Shown: positions 32,660 to 44,880, counted from the stretch's first letter. The stretch: DNA of 62,000 nt from Branchiostoma floridae (GCF_000003815.2 NC_049993.1:20928223-20990222), one strand, 5' to 3'. The notes: generated from the sequence alone by a model not told the origin. Program-made: numbers and translations.

Positions 32660-33440
32660 AGAATGAACTGACAGTTTGCATCCTTATTCTGTATTGTTGT
32701 CGATATTGTATGACTGATGATGATTGATTCTGCTTTCCCGAGTTTGTCTGGAGATTACCCGATATCAGGGAAAAGAGAGGGTCTCACGGGGGGTTTCGGG
32801 ATAATGTAGCTAAAATAGCTTCTCATCCCATCAAACGCTATCTACAACATTACTAGGCTATATGTCAATTTAGTTATGTGACGTCAAAGCTAAATGGGCC
32901 TCACACCCATCAGCAGTTACGTATTACTCTCTCGCTCTTTATTTTCTTGTTAAGTTCCCAGCTTATTGTGGCAAGCTCCATAGAGAAGGCATCAGTATGA
33001 AGAATGCTCCTTACAAGATAGCTGAATCATTTAGGTGCATGCAGGCCTGTATCCTTATTCTTTATTGCTGTCGATATTATATGACTGATGGTGATTAAGT
33101 ATGTTTTCCCGGATTTGTCTGGGGTTTACGTAGCTAAAAAAGCTTCTCCCTCCATTGGTTGGCATCCATCTGTCTCAGGAGACAATGGTAGGCAGACAGT
33201 CACTCCTCCCATTAACACCAGCTATAACATCATCAGGCTATATGTCACTCTAGTTAGGTTAAGCCGAGGCGTAAGTTCCTAATGGGCCTCACACTTCAGC
33301 ATTTACGTATTACTCTCTCGCTCTCTATTCTCTCGTTACGTTATCAATGACGAAAATCCTCCATAATATAAGAGCTGATTGAGAAAAACTCCGTAGAGAG
33401 GGATCATTTGTGAAGAATGCGTCTTGAAACATAGCTGAGC
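32660..33440. repeat. ~400-bp direct tandem repeat, two copies
   Basis: TATCCTTATTCTKTATTG, TCGATATTRTATGACTGATG, TTTCCCGRRTTTGTCTGG, GGGCCTCACACY and TTACGTATTACTCTCTCGCT occur in the same order in 32675-33005 and 33050-33425. Confidence 0.85.
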
Positions 33441-33594
33441 ACTAATCAGAAGAGTAGGAGCACACCCTACTGTGGGTGGTGAAACACTTATAAGACCTTT
33501 TTAGAATTCAAGTCAATTCCATAAGGGATAATAGAGAGTACAATTTACCTGTCAAAACGGCCATGGGTGGTTCCCTGTACCATGAACCTGTAAA

Positions 33595-33815
33595 CACCAT
33601 ACTGCAGGGTGTTTGGCCCAAAGCCAGAGGTCCAGGGTTCAAATCGTGTCATGCTACCGATCGTCTGCCCGTGGCAAAGACTCTTAACACAACTCCCCTC
33701 ACTCCATTCAGGTGCTAAACTGGGTACCTGACTTCGGTTGGAGAGGTAAGAGACGGTGGAAGGAGAGGGTTGGACTACGACGTCCAATATCATACCCGAG
33801 ACACACAAAAAGGCT
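33595..33815 (+). mobile_element. tRNA-derived SINE
   Basis: The tRNA-like part reads GTTTGGCCCAAAGCCAGAGG with B box GGTTCAAATCG (33636-33646). The body follows: CTCCATTCAGGTGCTAAACT, GGGTACCTGACTTCGGTTGG, GAGGTAAGAGACGG. The A box is weak. The 5' end of the LINE fragment begins right after its 3' end. Confidence 0.75.
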
Positions 33816-33829
33816 ACGGCATACCTTAA

Positions 33830-34774
33830 CCTTATGTTACACTGGGAGTGCCCCAGGGTTCAATACTGGGCCCGTTGCTCTTCAATTTATTTATTAACGA
33901 TATACCTGATGTAGTTACCACATGTAAAATATGTTTGTATGCTGATGACACAGCAATATTCTATCCCAGCAACAATGTAAAACATATTGAGTCAATTCTG
34001 AACTATGAACTCTCTGGTCTGGCCACTTGGTTCCAAACAAATCGTTTAACATTAAATGTAACCAAGACTAAATGGATGTTATTTGGCACTGCTAACAGGT
34101 TAAAGCAAGCACAGTCCTTGACAGTCGAAATTGACCAAGAAATCATAGAAAGAGTTCATACGTTCAAATATCTTGGTATGTACCTTGACTCCCACCTGTC
34201 CTTTAATGAACATATAGACAAAGTTTGTAGTAAGGTGTCACAGAGGATTGGACTACTTAGACGCCTCAGACACTGCCTGACTTTCAGTATTGCTGATATG
34301 TTGTACAAGACTATGATATTGCCTATTTTCGACTATTGTGACACTGTCTGGGGAACCTGTGGGGCCACCAAACAACGGCAACTACAAATACTACAAAACA
34401 GAGCGGCAAGGGTGGTGCTACAACGTAGGCAACGGGACATCAGCATTGTGAACCTCCACCAAACTCTCAACTGGAAATACCTGGCTGATAGGAGATTTGA
34501 GCACACGTGCATTATGGTTTTCAAATGTCTGACAGGCTTGGCACCAACATACCTATCCGCCACATTTCAGCACAACTCTCGTATCCATACTTACAACACT
34601 AGGCAGACCACTAAACTACACCCACCAAGCTACACCACCACATGTGGACAAAAAACATTTGCATACACTGGCACTAGCCAGTACAACAAACTAGCAGATA
34701 ACATAAGAAACATCACAACACCTAAAAGCTTTAAAACAGCTCTGAAGAACACATGTATATCTGACCTCAAGTAA
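33830..34774 (+). pseudogene. LINE ORF2 reverse transcriptase, 5'-truncated
   Basis: This 314-codon open frame begins inside the reverse transcriptase domain and ends at TAA. It shows the palm motifs YVTLGVPQGSILGPLLF and YADDTAIF (catalytic Asp pair), then TKWMLFG and FKYLGMYLDSHLSFNEHI. A C-terminal region runs from LLRRLRHCLTF through IMVFKCLTGLAPTYL, as in CR1, L2 and Jockey-type non-LTR elements. The endonuclease and first RT blocks are absent, so it cannot be autonomous. The intact frame indicates a fairly recent insertion. Its 3' UTR and ATAA tail follow to 35208. Confidence 0.9.
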
Positions 34775-35208
34775 TATTGGAACTTAGTATAGAAAAGCAC
34801 CTTTGTCTCTGATGTGCCTTACTGTTTTAATTTTTTTGTTTGTTCAATCTTTACATATGATTTACTATCCATACTTTGTAAATTTCAGTTTCATTAATTT
34901 TCGTTTTACACATGATTTGATATATGATTTGACCTCTGACCTCCACTCCATCTCTTGACATATTGACTTTGACCTTGGAACGTTTTCGACATGAGTATGG
35001 ACACTGATTATGTTTTGACGCACCGGTTTTATGTTTTCTGTACTGTATGTTGTCCCTGGATGTTCAACGTTTGACTGATTGTAACCACGTTTTTTGTCCT
35101 GTATTTATTATTTTACATGTATGTTTGATGGGCCCCCTTGGAAATCAACTATACACTGTTGTAGGGGCTACCCATCTGTTTCAAGATGAAATAAATAAAT
35201 AAATAAAA
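34775..35208 (+). mobile_element. LINE 3' UTR with (ATAA)n tail
   Basis: Contains GGGCCCCCTTGGAAATCAAC and GTAGGGGCTACCCATCTG, then GATGAAATAAATAAATAAAT at 35186-35207. This completes a 1.38-kb 5'-truncated LINE copy that starts at 33830. I found no certain target duplication. Confidence 0.85.
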
Positions 35209-35585
35209 CCGTTACCTAGTGTAATGTGATATGGTACTGTCCTTGGTGCTGATATTGTCGTTAGTAAATGAAACGTCATTGGTACTTGGGTAGATGTGTC
35301 CAAAAATGGTAGTCACAGAGACGTTTTGAGATTGTATGGGCTGTGTTTTTTTATCCACAGCCCACTGCAACTAGGCCTCAAAAAGGTCTTTGAGACTACG
35401 TACATTCGCCTTTATAACTGCTCATGTTACTTGTAGGAAAAGGGCTAGGGTTTACCGGTACAACGGACCTGTAGATAAATACCGTACATAACGTCCCACT
35501 TGTGCGTGATAAATCTAGCAGGCACGGCTGGCGGGACTCGGGCCGTAAGTCTCCGGTAACAACGCGGCGGGAAGGAAACTTGTAG
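35209..35585. other. Intergenic; short match to HHAT intron 7 sequence
   Basis: GTGTAATGTGATATGGTACT GTCCTTGGTGCTGA at 35218-35252 matches 13559-13592 in HHAT intron 7, so both belong to an unnamed dispersed repeat. No gene seen. Confidence 0.5.
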
Positions 35586-36240
35586 CACAATTCACATCAC
35601 ATCATTCGGGTTTCTGTTTGAACAAGCCCCATCCACGGGGAAATAAATGGTTTATAGCAGAAATCTGGATCCAACTTGGATACTTGGATCCAACTCTGTG
35701 CTGCACGGTCGCGCCACTCTCCGTTTACGTGCCACCGAGAAGGAACCCTTCTGCACAATTCACATCATTCGGGTTTCTGTTTAAATAAGCCACATCCCAT
35801 GGGTTTATGCAAGAAATCTGTATCCATCTCCTTGCAGTGCGGCCGCCCTAATCTTCGTTGACAAACGACCGGGAAGGAAATCTATCCACACAAATCGCCT
35901 CATTCGTGTTTCTGTTTGAACAAACCACATCCAAATGGTTTATACATGAAATGTGGATCCAACTCTGTGCAGTGCGGCCGCGACAATCTCCGTTTAAAAA
36001 CGCCTTGGGAATTTTTCGTCTCATTCGGGTTTTTGTTTGAATAAGCCCCGTCCAAAGGGTTTATATAAGAAATGTGGATCTTACTATGTACGCCAATCTC
36101 CGTTTACAAACCACCCTGAAGGAAATCTATCCACACAATTCGTCGGGTTTCTGTTTGAACAAGCCCCGTCAAAAGAAAAGCACACGGTTTACACAGGGAA
36201 TTTGGTTCTAACTCTATTTGATCTGTGAAGTACAGCAGAG
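35586..36240. repeat. ~115-bp tandem array, six diverged copies
   Basis: Units share TTCGGGTTTCTGTTTGAACA, AGCCCCATCC, GGTTTATAYAAGAAATSTGG, ATCCAACTCTGTGC and CTCCGTTTACAAACCACC. They start near 35600, 35764, 35900, 36020, 36140 and 36225. Confidence 0.85.
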
Positions 36241-37039
36241 CAGCGGCCTCAATCTCCGGTTACACCTCGCCGTGGGGGAATCTAAACACACGGTCCGTGC
36301 AAAAATACTCGGTAACTCATTTCTTCTTCAAGCTACTCGTCTGTACAATAAGTCAATTAGCTAAGGTCATATCAGTATTATTCGTATGGCGTTCTCGTGA
36401 CTTCATGGTGCCCGAATCTGTACATCGTATTCGCTTTTATTATCTGTACTTGGAGTTTGCCCGTAATGTATATAACTGTCAACTTCGTCTGATTTTGATA
36501 TGCATTGTTGAAGTTTATGTAAAATCAACACAATTCAGTGGACATGCTTTCAACATTGTACACTGCCAGTTGATTCTCAATAAAATTGAAATTGAAAATA
36601 AACCATGACAGATAAACTCATTCTTAGTGATTATCTATTTCATGTACTAGCGACATATTTCAAGAAAACATATCGGCCGGAAGAAAACAAGAAGCTCTTC
36701 AATCACATCTTAAGAAACCCGCCGAGAAGGAAATCTAATCTCGCAAAGTGCCCCACTTTCCTCGGGTCTATTGTTTGCGTGTATAATAGCAAGAGACACG
36801 AAGTGAATGGTGTATAGTGTATGACAAATATCACATGAATAGCAAATAGCAGCTTCGGATGTATCGCTGTTTACCTTTATCCGCGGGGTAACCTATATCC
36901 GTTGTATCAGATGACAAGGTATTTTGGGATATCAGGTCAACGGAATGCGTATATATATATGTGGTTCCGAACTGCAAAATTTTGAAAGCTATGTTGACTT
37001 AATTCTCTGAATACATTGTTTTTAAAGCAATAGACATAG
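36241..37039. other. No recognisable feature
   Basis: AT-rich sequence with an open frame 36225-36608 that lacks any known motif. It ends in AATAAAATTGAAATTGAAAA, which may be a decayed retroelement tail. Confidence 0.35.
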
Positions 37040-37945
37040 GTTAACCCCTGGATAAAGGTTAACCCGTGGATAAAGGTGAACCCTGTGGATAAAGGTGAAC
37101 CCCGTGGATAAAGGTTACCCCATGGATAAAGGTGAACCCGTGGATAAAGGTGAATCCGTGGATAAAGGTTAACCCTGTGGATAAAGGTGAACCCGTGGAT
37201 AAAGGTTAACCCTGTGGATAAAGGTGAACCCCGTGGATAAAGTTTACCCCATGGATAAAGGTGAACCCGTGGATAAAGGTGAACCCGTGGATAAAGGTGA
37301 ACCCGTGGATAAAGGTGAACCCGTGGATAAAGGTGAACCCGTGGATAAAGGTGATCCGTGGATAAAGGTGAACCCCGTGGATAAAGTTTACCCCATGGAT
37401 AAAGGTGAACCCCGTGGATAAAGTTTACCCCATGGATAAAGGTGAACCCGTGGATAAAGGTGAACCCGTGGATAAAGGTGAACCCGTGGATAAAGGTGAA
37501 CCCGTGGATAAAGGTGAACCCGTGGATAAAGGTGAACCCCGTGGATAAAGGTGAACTCGTGGATAAAAGTGAACCCGTGGATAAAGGTGACCCGTGGATA
37601 AAGGTGAACCCGTGGATAAAAGTGAACCCGTGGATAAAGGTGAACCCCGTGGATAAAGGTGAACCCGTGGATAAAGGTGAACCCGTGGATAAAGGTGAAC
37701 CCGTGGATAAAAGTGAACCCGTGGATAAAGGTGACCCGTGGATAAAGGTGAACCCGTGGATAAAAGTGAACCCGTGGATAAAGGTGAACCCGTGGATAAA
37801 GGTGAACCCGTGGATAAAAGTGAACCCGTGGATAAAGGTGACCCGTGGATAAAGGTGAACCCGTGGATAAAAGTGAACCCGTGGATAAAGGTGAACCCGT
37901 GGATAAAGGTGAACCCGTGGATAAAGGTGAACCCCCTGGATGTAG
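37040..37945. repeat. 17-18-bp minisatellite, about 50 copies
   Basis: Unit GTGGATAAAGGTGAACCC with CCCC/CCC and AAAGG/AAAAG variants. 17-bp and 18-bp units alternate. The PVDKGE and NPWIKV frames of up to 136 codons are repeat products. Confidence 0.97.
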
Positions 37946-38480
37946 GTGAACTAGCGGTACTTGTTTTTCAGTTATCTTCTCAGCTTCCTTGAAAATTTGA
38001 AGCTGTTGCTGTTACCAACACTGAAGGGTGAAACGTAGCCGCGCCCGTGTTAAGTACTCACGAGGTCCCGCCATCTCTGTGCATTGTATGAATAATAGAA
38101 GAAGGTATCAAAACTACAGCATCAAAAACGACATAATCACGTATTGTATCAGTCTGAGAACTCACGTTAAGATATTATAGACCACTTCTGTCTTAGATCC
38201 TGTCATTTTCATGTTAACCTTCACGGATAGGGAAACACTTTGTTTTTGTTCCATTTTTACCTTTAAGCAGACCTATCGGGGGGCAAAGACCGTATCCGAG
38301 ACAGTATCCAATATCGCAAATAAGGTCAATGACCTGTTCCAGACGGCTGTCACCATGGTTACTGGTGAAGCAGCAGATACTCAATATGAGGTATTCAATT
38401 ACATGTAGCAAGTGGCAGGACAGAGCTGGAGGTACAGTCACCATAGATATTATCAATGTGTTTTAGTAAAAATAGACCAT
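37946..38480. other. No recognisable gene
   Basis: Single-copy-looking sequence. A 65-codon frame at 38211-38408 lacks known motifs. Confidence 0.35.
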
Positions 38481-38489
38481 GTGAAGGTA

Positions 38490-38640
38490 AACCAAAAAGT
38501 AGTTACTCAAGCAACTGGATATGGTTTTGGAAACGGTCCGACGTTTCGGATAGAATCCACTATCCTTCGTCATTGACACTGAAGTGATCTGGAAGAAACA
38601 GGTCTTTTATACTCTAACTATGAATGAAGACAATTTCAGA
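38490..38640. mobile_element. Foldback MITE, GCAACTGG family, one end
   Basis: CAAAAAGTAGTTACTCAAGC, AACTGGATATGGTTTTGGAA, GACGTTTCGGATAGAATCCA and CTATCCTTCGTCATTGACAC are nearly identical to 45829-45925. Confidence 0.8.
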
Positions 38641-38939
38641 TGTCCAATAGGAAACGTTGTAAAAAGGTAAACATTATGGATTTGCTTGCAATTTAACATA
38701 TCCAGACCTACATGTACATGTTCATCCTACTTTTGTACTTGTCAAATAGATTCTAGTAGTACGAAGCCGATGGCATTTTCCTAGGCCTGTCCATGGCGTT
38801 GCACTTAAATTCTCCTCCCTGTTATAACAACCCATCAGAAAGACAGTAAACGCTCCCTGACATTTCGGAAGGTGTTTTATGTCCTTTACTGCAGCATAAC
38901 TCACGGCGGGTTTACCGACCCGGGAACAGAGCCAACTTT

Positions 38940-39680
38940 TCACTCCGCTTCTGTACCTGGATGTTCAGCTCTGTACCCAACCGTGCTCTTTTAAATGTCA
39001 GACGGAAGCGACAAATAAACGGCTCGTATCAGTCATGGTTACATTACTGGAGGGATACATATTGGACTTTCAATCTCTACCAGGAGAACTTCGGATTGTC
39101 CTTGGACAGATTGGAAAACCAACAGAATTCTGACAGAAAATTTTTACCAACTCTGTACCCAACCGTGCTCTTTTGAATGTTACACTGAAGCAACGAACTA
39201 GATAGCTCGTTTGAGTCATGTAGCAGCTCTCACTGTTATGTATTTTGTACTGTGTATGTAAAATTGTGTACACAAACTTATAAGACTTTCCTTCCCTCAT
39301 GCCTTCCCTCATGACCTCAATGAAAAGTGGCCCGCGTAGACAACTTCTCACATCGCTAAAGTACCTGTATGTGCAGCTCTGTACCCAGCCGTGCTGTTTT
39401 AAATGTCACACGGAAGCGACAACTAAACGGCTGGTATCAGTCATGGTTACATTACTGTAGGGATACATATTGGATTTCCAATCTTGGACTGGATGCTGGA
39501 ATTCTAACAGAATTCTGACAAAATTGACGAAGGACAGATTGGAATTCCAATCTCTCCTAGGAGAATATCGGATTGCCCTTGGGCAGATTGAAAATTAAAC
39601 AGAATTCTCTTTGCCAAAGGGCAGATTTGAATTCCAGTCTCTCATAGGACAGTCCGAGATTCTCCACGATTCCAATCTCT
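38940..39680. repeat. Tandem duplications around CAGCTCTGTACCCAACCGTG
   Basis: AGCTCTGTACCCARCCGTGC, TTTAAATGTCAGACGGAAGC, GGATACATATTGGA and TTGGACAGATTGGAAAACCA recur in 38965-39130, 39147-39205 and 39374-39600. Diverged local duplications without a gene. Confidence 0.75.
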
Positions 39681-40090
39681 ATATACAAATGAACGTCCAT
39701 ACTGGCGTACATTGTCATAACAATGATAAAATATTTCGGTGTCTGTAGTTGTAGAAGATCATATTAATCTCCTTGTGCTTTTGTTGTGTCAAAACATTCT
39801 ACGAATATACAATTCAATATTTTTGTGAAAGTAAAAAATCTACTCCTGTAAACGTCGTGGTTTGACCATTCAATATGGCGGACACTATCTACCTCAGAGT
39901 CACGTGAGTGTAAGCGGATTTCACCATGGCCAGCCCCATCTGGGGTCTATACCAGCAAAAGAAATCCGCCAAATAGAGCTTTACCTAACAATTTGCCAGC
40001 GTTAACCCACAAGAGAACGTCCAAGTAAATTGTTCATCGCGTTTTTCCGATATCTTCCATTTCCTGGAATCCCCTGGGAACCTGTGCAGA
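39681..40090. other. No recognisable feature
   Basis: No repeat unit, ORF with known motifs or RNA signature was seen. Confidence 0.4.
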
Positions 40091-40099
40091 GAATGTTAT

Positions 40100-40640
40100 T
40101 ACGGTATTAGGGTGACGCACTGCCGCAGGGAGCGGGTATCGGGGATAAAGGATGGACGAAACTAAAGAAATCCATAGTCAGGTCAAACCGTTCAGCTTCC
40201 ACAGGTATTTCTACTAGCCTACAGTAAAACCAGCTCAAACTTTCGAAGCCATGTACAGTTTCCACAGGTTCATGGTACCTGATAAATTTCAGACAAGCGT
40301 AAAGAACGGCTGTCGCGTGCAAAGATGTCGGGTGAGCGACACAGCAAGAAAGAAAGAAAGAAAGTGATCTTGAACCAGTTTTAGCTCACCTTAGTCTTCT
40401 ACAGCTGGTCGTGACAGAGAGGACAGACGCTATGTACAGTATTTACAGGTTCATTGTACCAGGGAAATTCCCCTAGCTCTTTACGACAAGCACAATGAAT
40501 AGTGGACCACGGCTTAACGTCCTGTCCTAAGGACTGCAACCCTTTCCGGTAGCGTGCATGTCGGGTGAGCGACACAGCTGGAATCGATGTCATGGCTTCT
40601 AGTTCCAGAGGCAGGGCCGCTAACCACTGGGTTATGTACG
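40100..40640. repeat. ~300-bp direct duplication
   Basis: ATGTACAGTWTTYACAGGTT CATGGTACC (40250, 40431), AATTCCCCTAG...GACAAGC and GTGCAWRRATGTCGGGTGAG CGACACAGC (40317, 40554) occur twice. Confidence 0.7.
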
Positions 40641-41880
40641 CTACCAAATAGCCGCTGATGCCCAAGCGTCAACAGTCTCTTGTGCTGTAAGAGTCATTGT
40701 ACAGCTTAAGGCTAACTTCACATTTCCATACCGGGGTCCGGTCGGACTGTTTTATATCATATTTTTCATTCGCAAAAGATTCCCGGCCGGGCCCAGGTTT
40801 GGAAAGATGACGTAGGGAAAGAAGTAAAAACTGGAAATAATACTGTTGTAGAGCCAGTGGGTAAACCAGGGAGTAACGACAACCAATCCTGTACCCGATC
40901 ATGTCCCAACGTTAACGTCAGCAGTAGTACATCTAGTCCCATTTCCTATAAGAGTCATTACTCAACCCCCCCCCCCTTACACACGCGGGTAAAACTGGGT
41001 TAATGTTTCTCCATTTGTACCTGGTGTCGTTAAGAGCGCCATGTGGCCTCCCTGTGGTCTGGTACATCCGCAATGCGTTGTCAGGTCTTAACGTTAAAAG
41101 GCAAAGCACACCCACAGGACCGTGTTGACGTGTAAGACGTGACAATAAGTCTCCAAGACGTGACCCCATTTGTAACAGACTGGAGTATACATGAAAAATC
41201 CCCGTGGTTTACAATAGGGTGTGATACGTGCTATCAAATGTCTACCACCTGAGTGTAAAGCTGGATGCTGTTCTCCATGGTTTTCTGAAGCACAGATTAA
41301 TTGGTCTTAAGTTATTATCTCAGCATCGTGTAGTAATAATAATAATGAAGTTCGTTGCAAATTCGGAGACTAACTGCGGATGAACACCAATTGCTGATAG
41401 AGCACAAGTTTTAGTAAGGAAGCACAGACGTGAGACAGACAATGAAGATAAAACTACGCTGCAAGTCTATGATAAGGTTATATTAACGGGCGGGATTTCG
41501 CCTCTTTGGGGGCAGAAGGTAGTAGAAAATCCCCTTACACCTTTTCAATACGTGGGGTGGGTGGTTTTATTGGAAGAGTTTCTGTCGAATTGCTTGTAAA
41601 ACTCTTAGTTCCGGATCAATTCCTTCATCACCTTTTTATCTGTCAGTGATCTTTTCATCTTGTCTTGTCTTCTATCGCCACTGTGACGTAATGAAGATAT
41701 GTGACGTTCTATTGGCTGACGCTATAGACAGGGGAGTCATTTGATGTATCCGTGCAGGGTGAAAGGTCATGTTACAATAGTTCTGCTGACGCAGCAGGTT
41801 TTTACTGAGGGGCGATGTGATGCCATTAGCCTTGTTCCTGTATGCGCGGTGTATTGACCCCGTGGGTGTAGAAACACACT
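40641..41880. other. No recognisable gene
   Basis: Contains a C9 tract near 40967 and an ATAATA run near 41333. Open frames are short and without known motifs. Confidence 0.35.
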
Positions 41881-41889
41881 GCTCTGAGA

Positions 41890-42520
41890 CGTTTCCTAAG
41901 TAGATGAAAGCTCTGAGTGCCAAAGGATTCCTTCTGTACACAACGGACACAGTCGTACCTTACCGAGGTGTTGACAGACGCTTAGAGTTCGGCTGACGCA
42001 CATGCACAGCGCACGGAATACGTGCAAGTACGTATGACAAATAGCACATGGACCAGAGCCCAGAACTTTACAGATCGGTACCAACTCAACAGTCAGATTC
42101 AGAATGATATTTGATAGATCTGAGTGCCACAGGATTCCTTCTGTACACAACCTACACAATCCCACCTTACCGACGTGTTGACAGACGATGAGGACAGATC
42201 CCATGCTGACGCACAGGGCGCACGGAATACTTGAAAGTACGTATCACAAATAGCACATGGACCAGAGCCCAGAATTTTACAGATCGATACCAAGTCAACA
42301 GTCAGATTCAGAATGATATTTGAAAGATCTGAGTGCCACAGGATTCCCTTTGAACACAACTTACAGAAGTGTTGACAGGTCGGGATCACGTGTTGACGCC
42401 CACAGCGCACGAAATACTTGAAAGTGGGTATCAAAGATAATCCACGGGCCAGGACTTAAAATCTTACAGTTCCGTGCCAGCTCAACAGTCAGACTTAGAG
42501 AGATATTTAAAAGGTAGGCG
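41890..42520. repeat. ~195-bp tandem array, three copies
   Basis: CTGAGTGCCACAGGATTCCT, ACCGACGTGTTGACAGACG, ACGGAATACTTGAAAGTACG, AGCACATGGACCAGAGCCCA and GTCAGATTCAGAATGATATT recur around 41910, 42119 and 42330. The cysteine-rich minus-strand frames here follow the repeat. Confidence 0.9.
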
Positions 42521-42649
42521 TCTGCAATGGCGTAGGTTGTCTATTTCAAATCGCTGTCGTGGAGTGACAGCTTTCATGAAGAACATTTGCCAACTCTAAT
42601 GGTATTGAGATGTTCTCTAGCTCTTATGATAATCCTCTCCAAATAGCAA

Positions 42650-42810
42650 TTACTAAATCAACTGGTATGAAAGCGGCCAGACGTTTCATCATCTTTATCT
42701 TTCGTCAGTGACACTGAAGAAGTTTAGTTGGAGGGCAGGTTTTTATATCCTGACTATGAATTGATATGCTATGTGGCTTATCTTATTACCTGGATGTCGA
42801 ATCTTAATCT
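42650..42810. mobile_element. Foldback MITE, GCAACTGG family, diverged copy
   Basis: TCAACTGGTATGAAAGCGGC, CTTTCGTCAGTGACACTGAA and TATCTTATTACCTGGATGTC match the family in order, with internal loss. Confidence 0.7.
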
Positions 42811-43079
42811 ACATAAGGGAATTCTGTTCTTGACTAACAAGTTAGGCGTATGCATCTGTGATAGTGTAGGCTGTCTATTGGAAATGATAGCTGTCGTAGA
42901 TCGGCAGCTTTTATGCAGAAATTTGGTCAGCTCTAAAGAAATTGAAATGTTCTCTTGCAATTTGTCACTTTTCCAGTTCCAGGTGACCACCTAGGGAACC
43001 AGAGCGACAGTCCGCGTCAGTCCCCATTCATCGAGCCGTGAGGGAACATCGGCAGGCTATGGAAACACGCGCTGTCGTC

Positions 43080-43400
43080 TGGCTGGGAATTAGCCTGGTA
43101 ACAATGCAAGCGGGAGCTCGTCGCAGTTTCTGCGGTGCTGGGAGTGTACCCCGCCCGCCCAGTTCATTAGCGTACGCCGGGGGAATTGTGTACAGCTATT
43201 AGCGGCCAGTTATACTCCCACCGCATGAAACTCCTACCGTGTAAAACTCCTACCGGGTGCGGAAGATAACCCCCGGCGGCAGAGAGCTTCATCTACGCCG
43301 AAGAGTTTCTGGCTAAGCCACGGTAGACTGGATATCAGGTTAGCCTGAAATTAGCCTGGCTAAGCCACGGTAGACTTGTTACCAGGTTAGCCGGGAATTA
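43080..43400. repeat. Duplicated TTAGCCTGG segments
   Basis: GGCTAAGCCACGGTAGACT and CAGGTTAGCCKGRAATTAG recur two to three times at about 60-base spacing. Confidence 0.7.
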
Positions 43401-43525
43401 GACTGATTGCGTCCCGCCCACGGGAGGAGCCGACCCCGCGCGGGGGAGTGGGAGGGTCGGATCGATAACGGCAGCAGCGTGACCGGATTCCTGCCCGAGC
43501 GGAGCGAGCGTGCTGACGGGTCCGC
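43400..43525 (+). promoter_or_regulatory. CpG-rich candidate promoter of the KCNE-like gene
   Basis: The most CG-dense stretch upstream of the gene: GAGCCGACCCCGCGCGGGGG and GCCCGAGCGGAGCGAGCG. No TATA box is seen. Its role is inferred from position (1.7 kb before the start codon) only. Confidence 0.25.
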
Positions 43526-44020
43526 TTCATGAGCAGGAGGTCCTCAACAGTAACACCATTTCAACTGTTCTCAACTGCCGTGTACTCATCACCATCACCG
43601 TGCGTACTGTTCTCAACTGCCGTGTGTACTCGTCACAAGCAAGCCCGGATCCCTACCGGAGCGGAGCGAGCTGACAGGTCTTCAGGAGGAACAGCGTGCA
43701 ATTTGATCTCAACTGCCACATAGTGCTCAGAAGCGAAGAGAAACACCGTTTCAACTGCGCTCAACGGACGTACACGTACTCGTCACAAACGAGGAGGAAC
43801 ACCATTTCAAATGCCGCATAGTCTTCACGAGCGAAGAGTAACACCGTGCGCTCTCGAAACTGCCGCATAGTGTTCACGAGCGAAACCAACCGCAAGAGAA
43901 ACACGTTTGTTCTACTCGCAACTGCTGTATAGTCTCCACCAGCGAGACCTGCCCAAAGAGTAACACGGTGTTCTGCACTCAGCTGTAGGCTACGTTTTAC
44001 CAGGATATCCACAACGACAA
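43525..44020. repeat. Diverged repeats around CTCAACTGCCG
   Basis: AACACCGTTTCAACTGC, CTCAACTGCCGYRTA and ACGAGCGAAGAG recur eight or more times at 40-90-base spacing. Confidence 0.75.
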
Positions 44021-44339
44021 TACTGTGTGCAGCTATCAGTTATGGTTGCAGTCTACTCTTCAAGAGGAAGAAAGATATCCCATAGTTCTGCCCAACGCTA
44101 TCGTTTGCAGTTTACCAAGCAGGAGTTCCTCTGTAGCAGTCAGTGTTGTTGTCAGCAAGGTTTTACAGAGATTATATCGTGCTAACAAGATTCCAGACTC
44201 CATCGTCACTCTTCTGCCTTCTACTGGGGAGACGTTTTCCTCATGAAAAGTGTTTCAGTTTCCCAAGGATAAAAACTGAAACAACTGCAAAAATCGGTCC
44301 CGGTGACAAACATTGAATCTTCTATATATCAGGCCCGTG

Positions 44340-44880
44340 GACTGATGCCAGTGGAAAGAAAAGAGCTTGAGAGATGACTCTGAGATGAAAAGACAATAGA
44401 TTTTGGGATGCGTCTTCGGTGCCCTGTCGGAGAAAAGTAGGTCAGAGTTCGTGCTCCTGAGCAGGTTACCAGAAGAGCAGCGACCCGGTGCTGATTGATG
44501 CCGCTTTGGGAGCTGTTGGACATCTGTAGTGATAACAGGACAACTTGTCGTACAAGCTGTCGGACAAGCTGCCTCCTTTGGGGGCAAACATAGACCACGC
44601 TTCGTGCCTTCTGTCGTACAGAAACAGGAACCCAGAAGAGCAGTCTTGTAAAGGTGTGAAGTAATATCAGGACGACCTGTCGTAAAGTCAAGCTGCCGGC
44701 TATAGCGCGCTTCGTGCCTTCTGTGGGGCAGAAATAGCAGACAAGATACTAATGGATGCTGACGTAAGAACTGGTGAATGTCTGCCGTACTAACAGGACA
44801 TCCTGGTGTACAAGCAGCCACATAGCTGCACGTCTCAGTGCCTGCTACCGGACAGAAAAAGGGCAATAGAGCAGATGAGT
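44340..44880. repeat. ~130-bp diverged tandem array
   Basis: CTTCGTGCCTTCTGTSG, ACAGAAACAGG, AACCCAGAAGAGCAG and AACAGGACRACTTGTCGTAC recur about four times. A 203-codon minus-strand frame spans it but is repeat-built and shows no known domain. Confidence 0.75.

Noticed and set aside
37224-37992. Open frames of 65-136 codons rich in DKGEPV or NPWIKV
   Set aside because: These are translations of the 17/18-bp minisatellite.
38349-38362. X-box-like GTCACCATGGTTAC
   Set aside because: It fails the consensus on both strands.
41896-42434. Cys-rich minus-strand frames resembling small secreted proteins
   Set aside because: They repeat with the ~195-bp tandem unit and lack splice sites or a signal peptide.
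44255-44866. 203-codon minus-strand open frame with many Cys and Pro
   Set aside because: It is built on a ~130-bp diverged tandem repeat, with no domain and no splice or start context.
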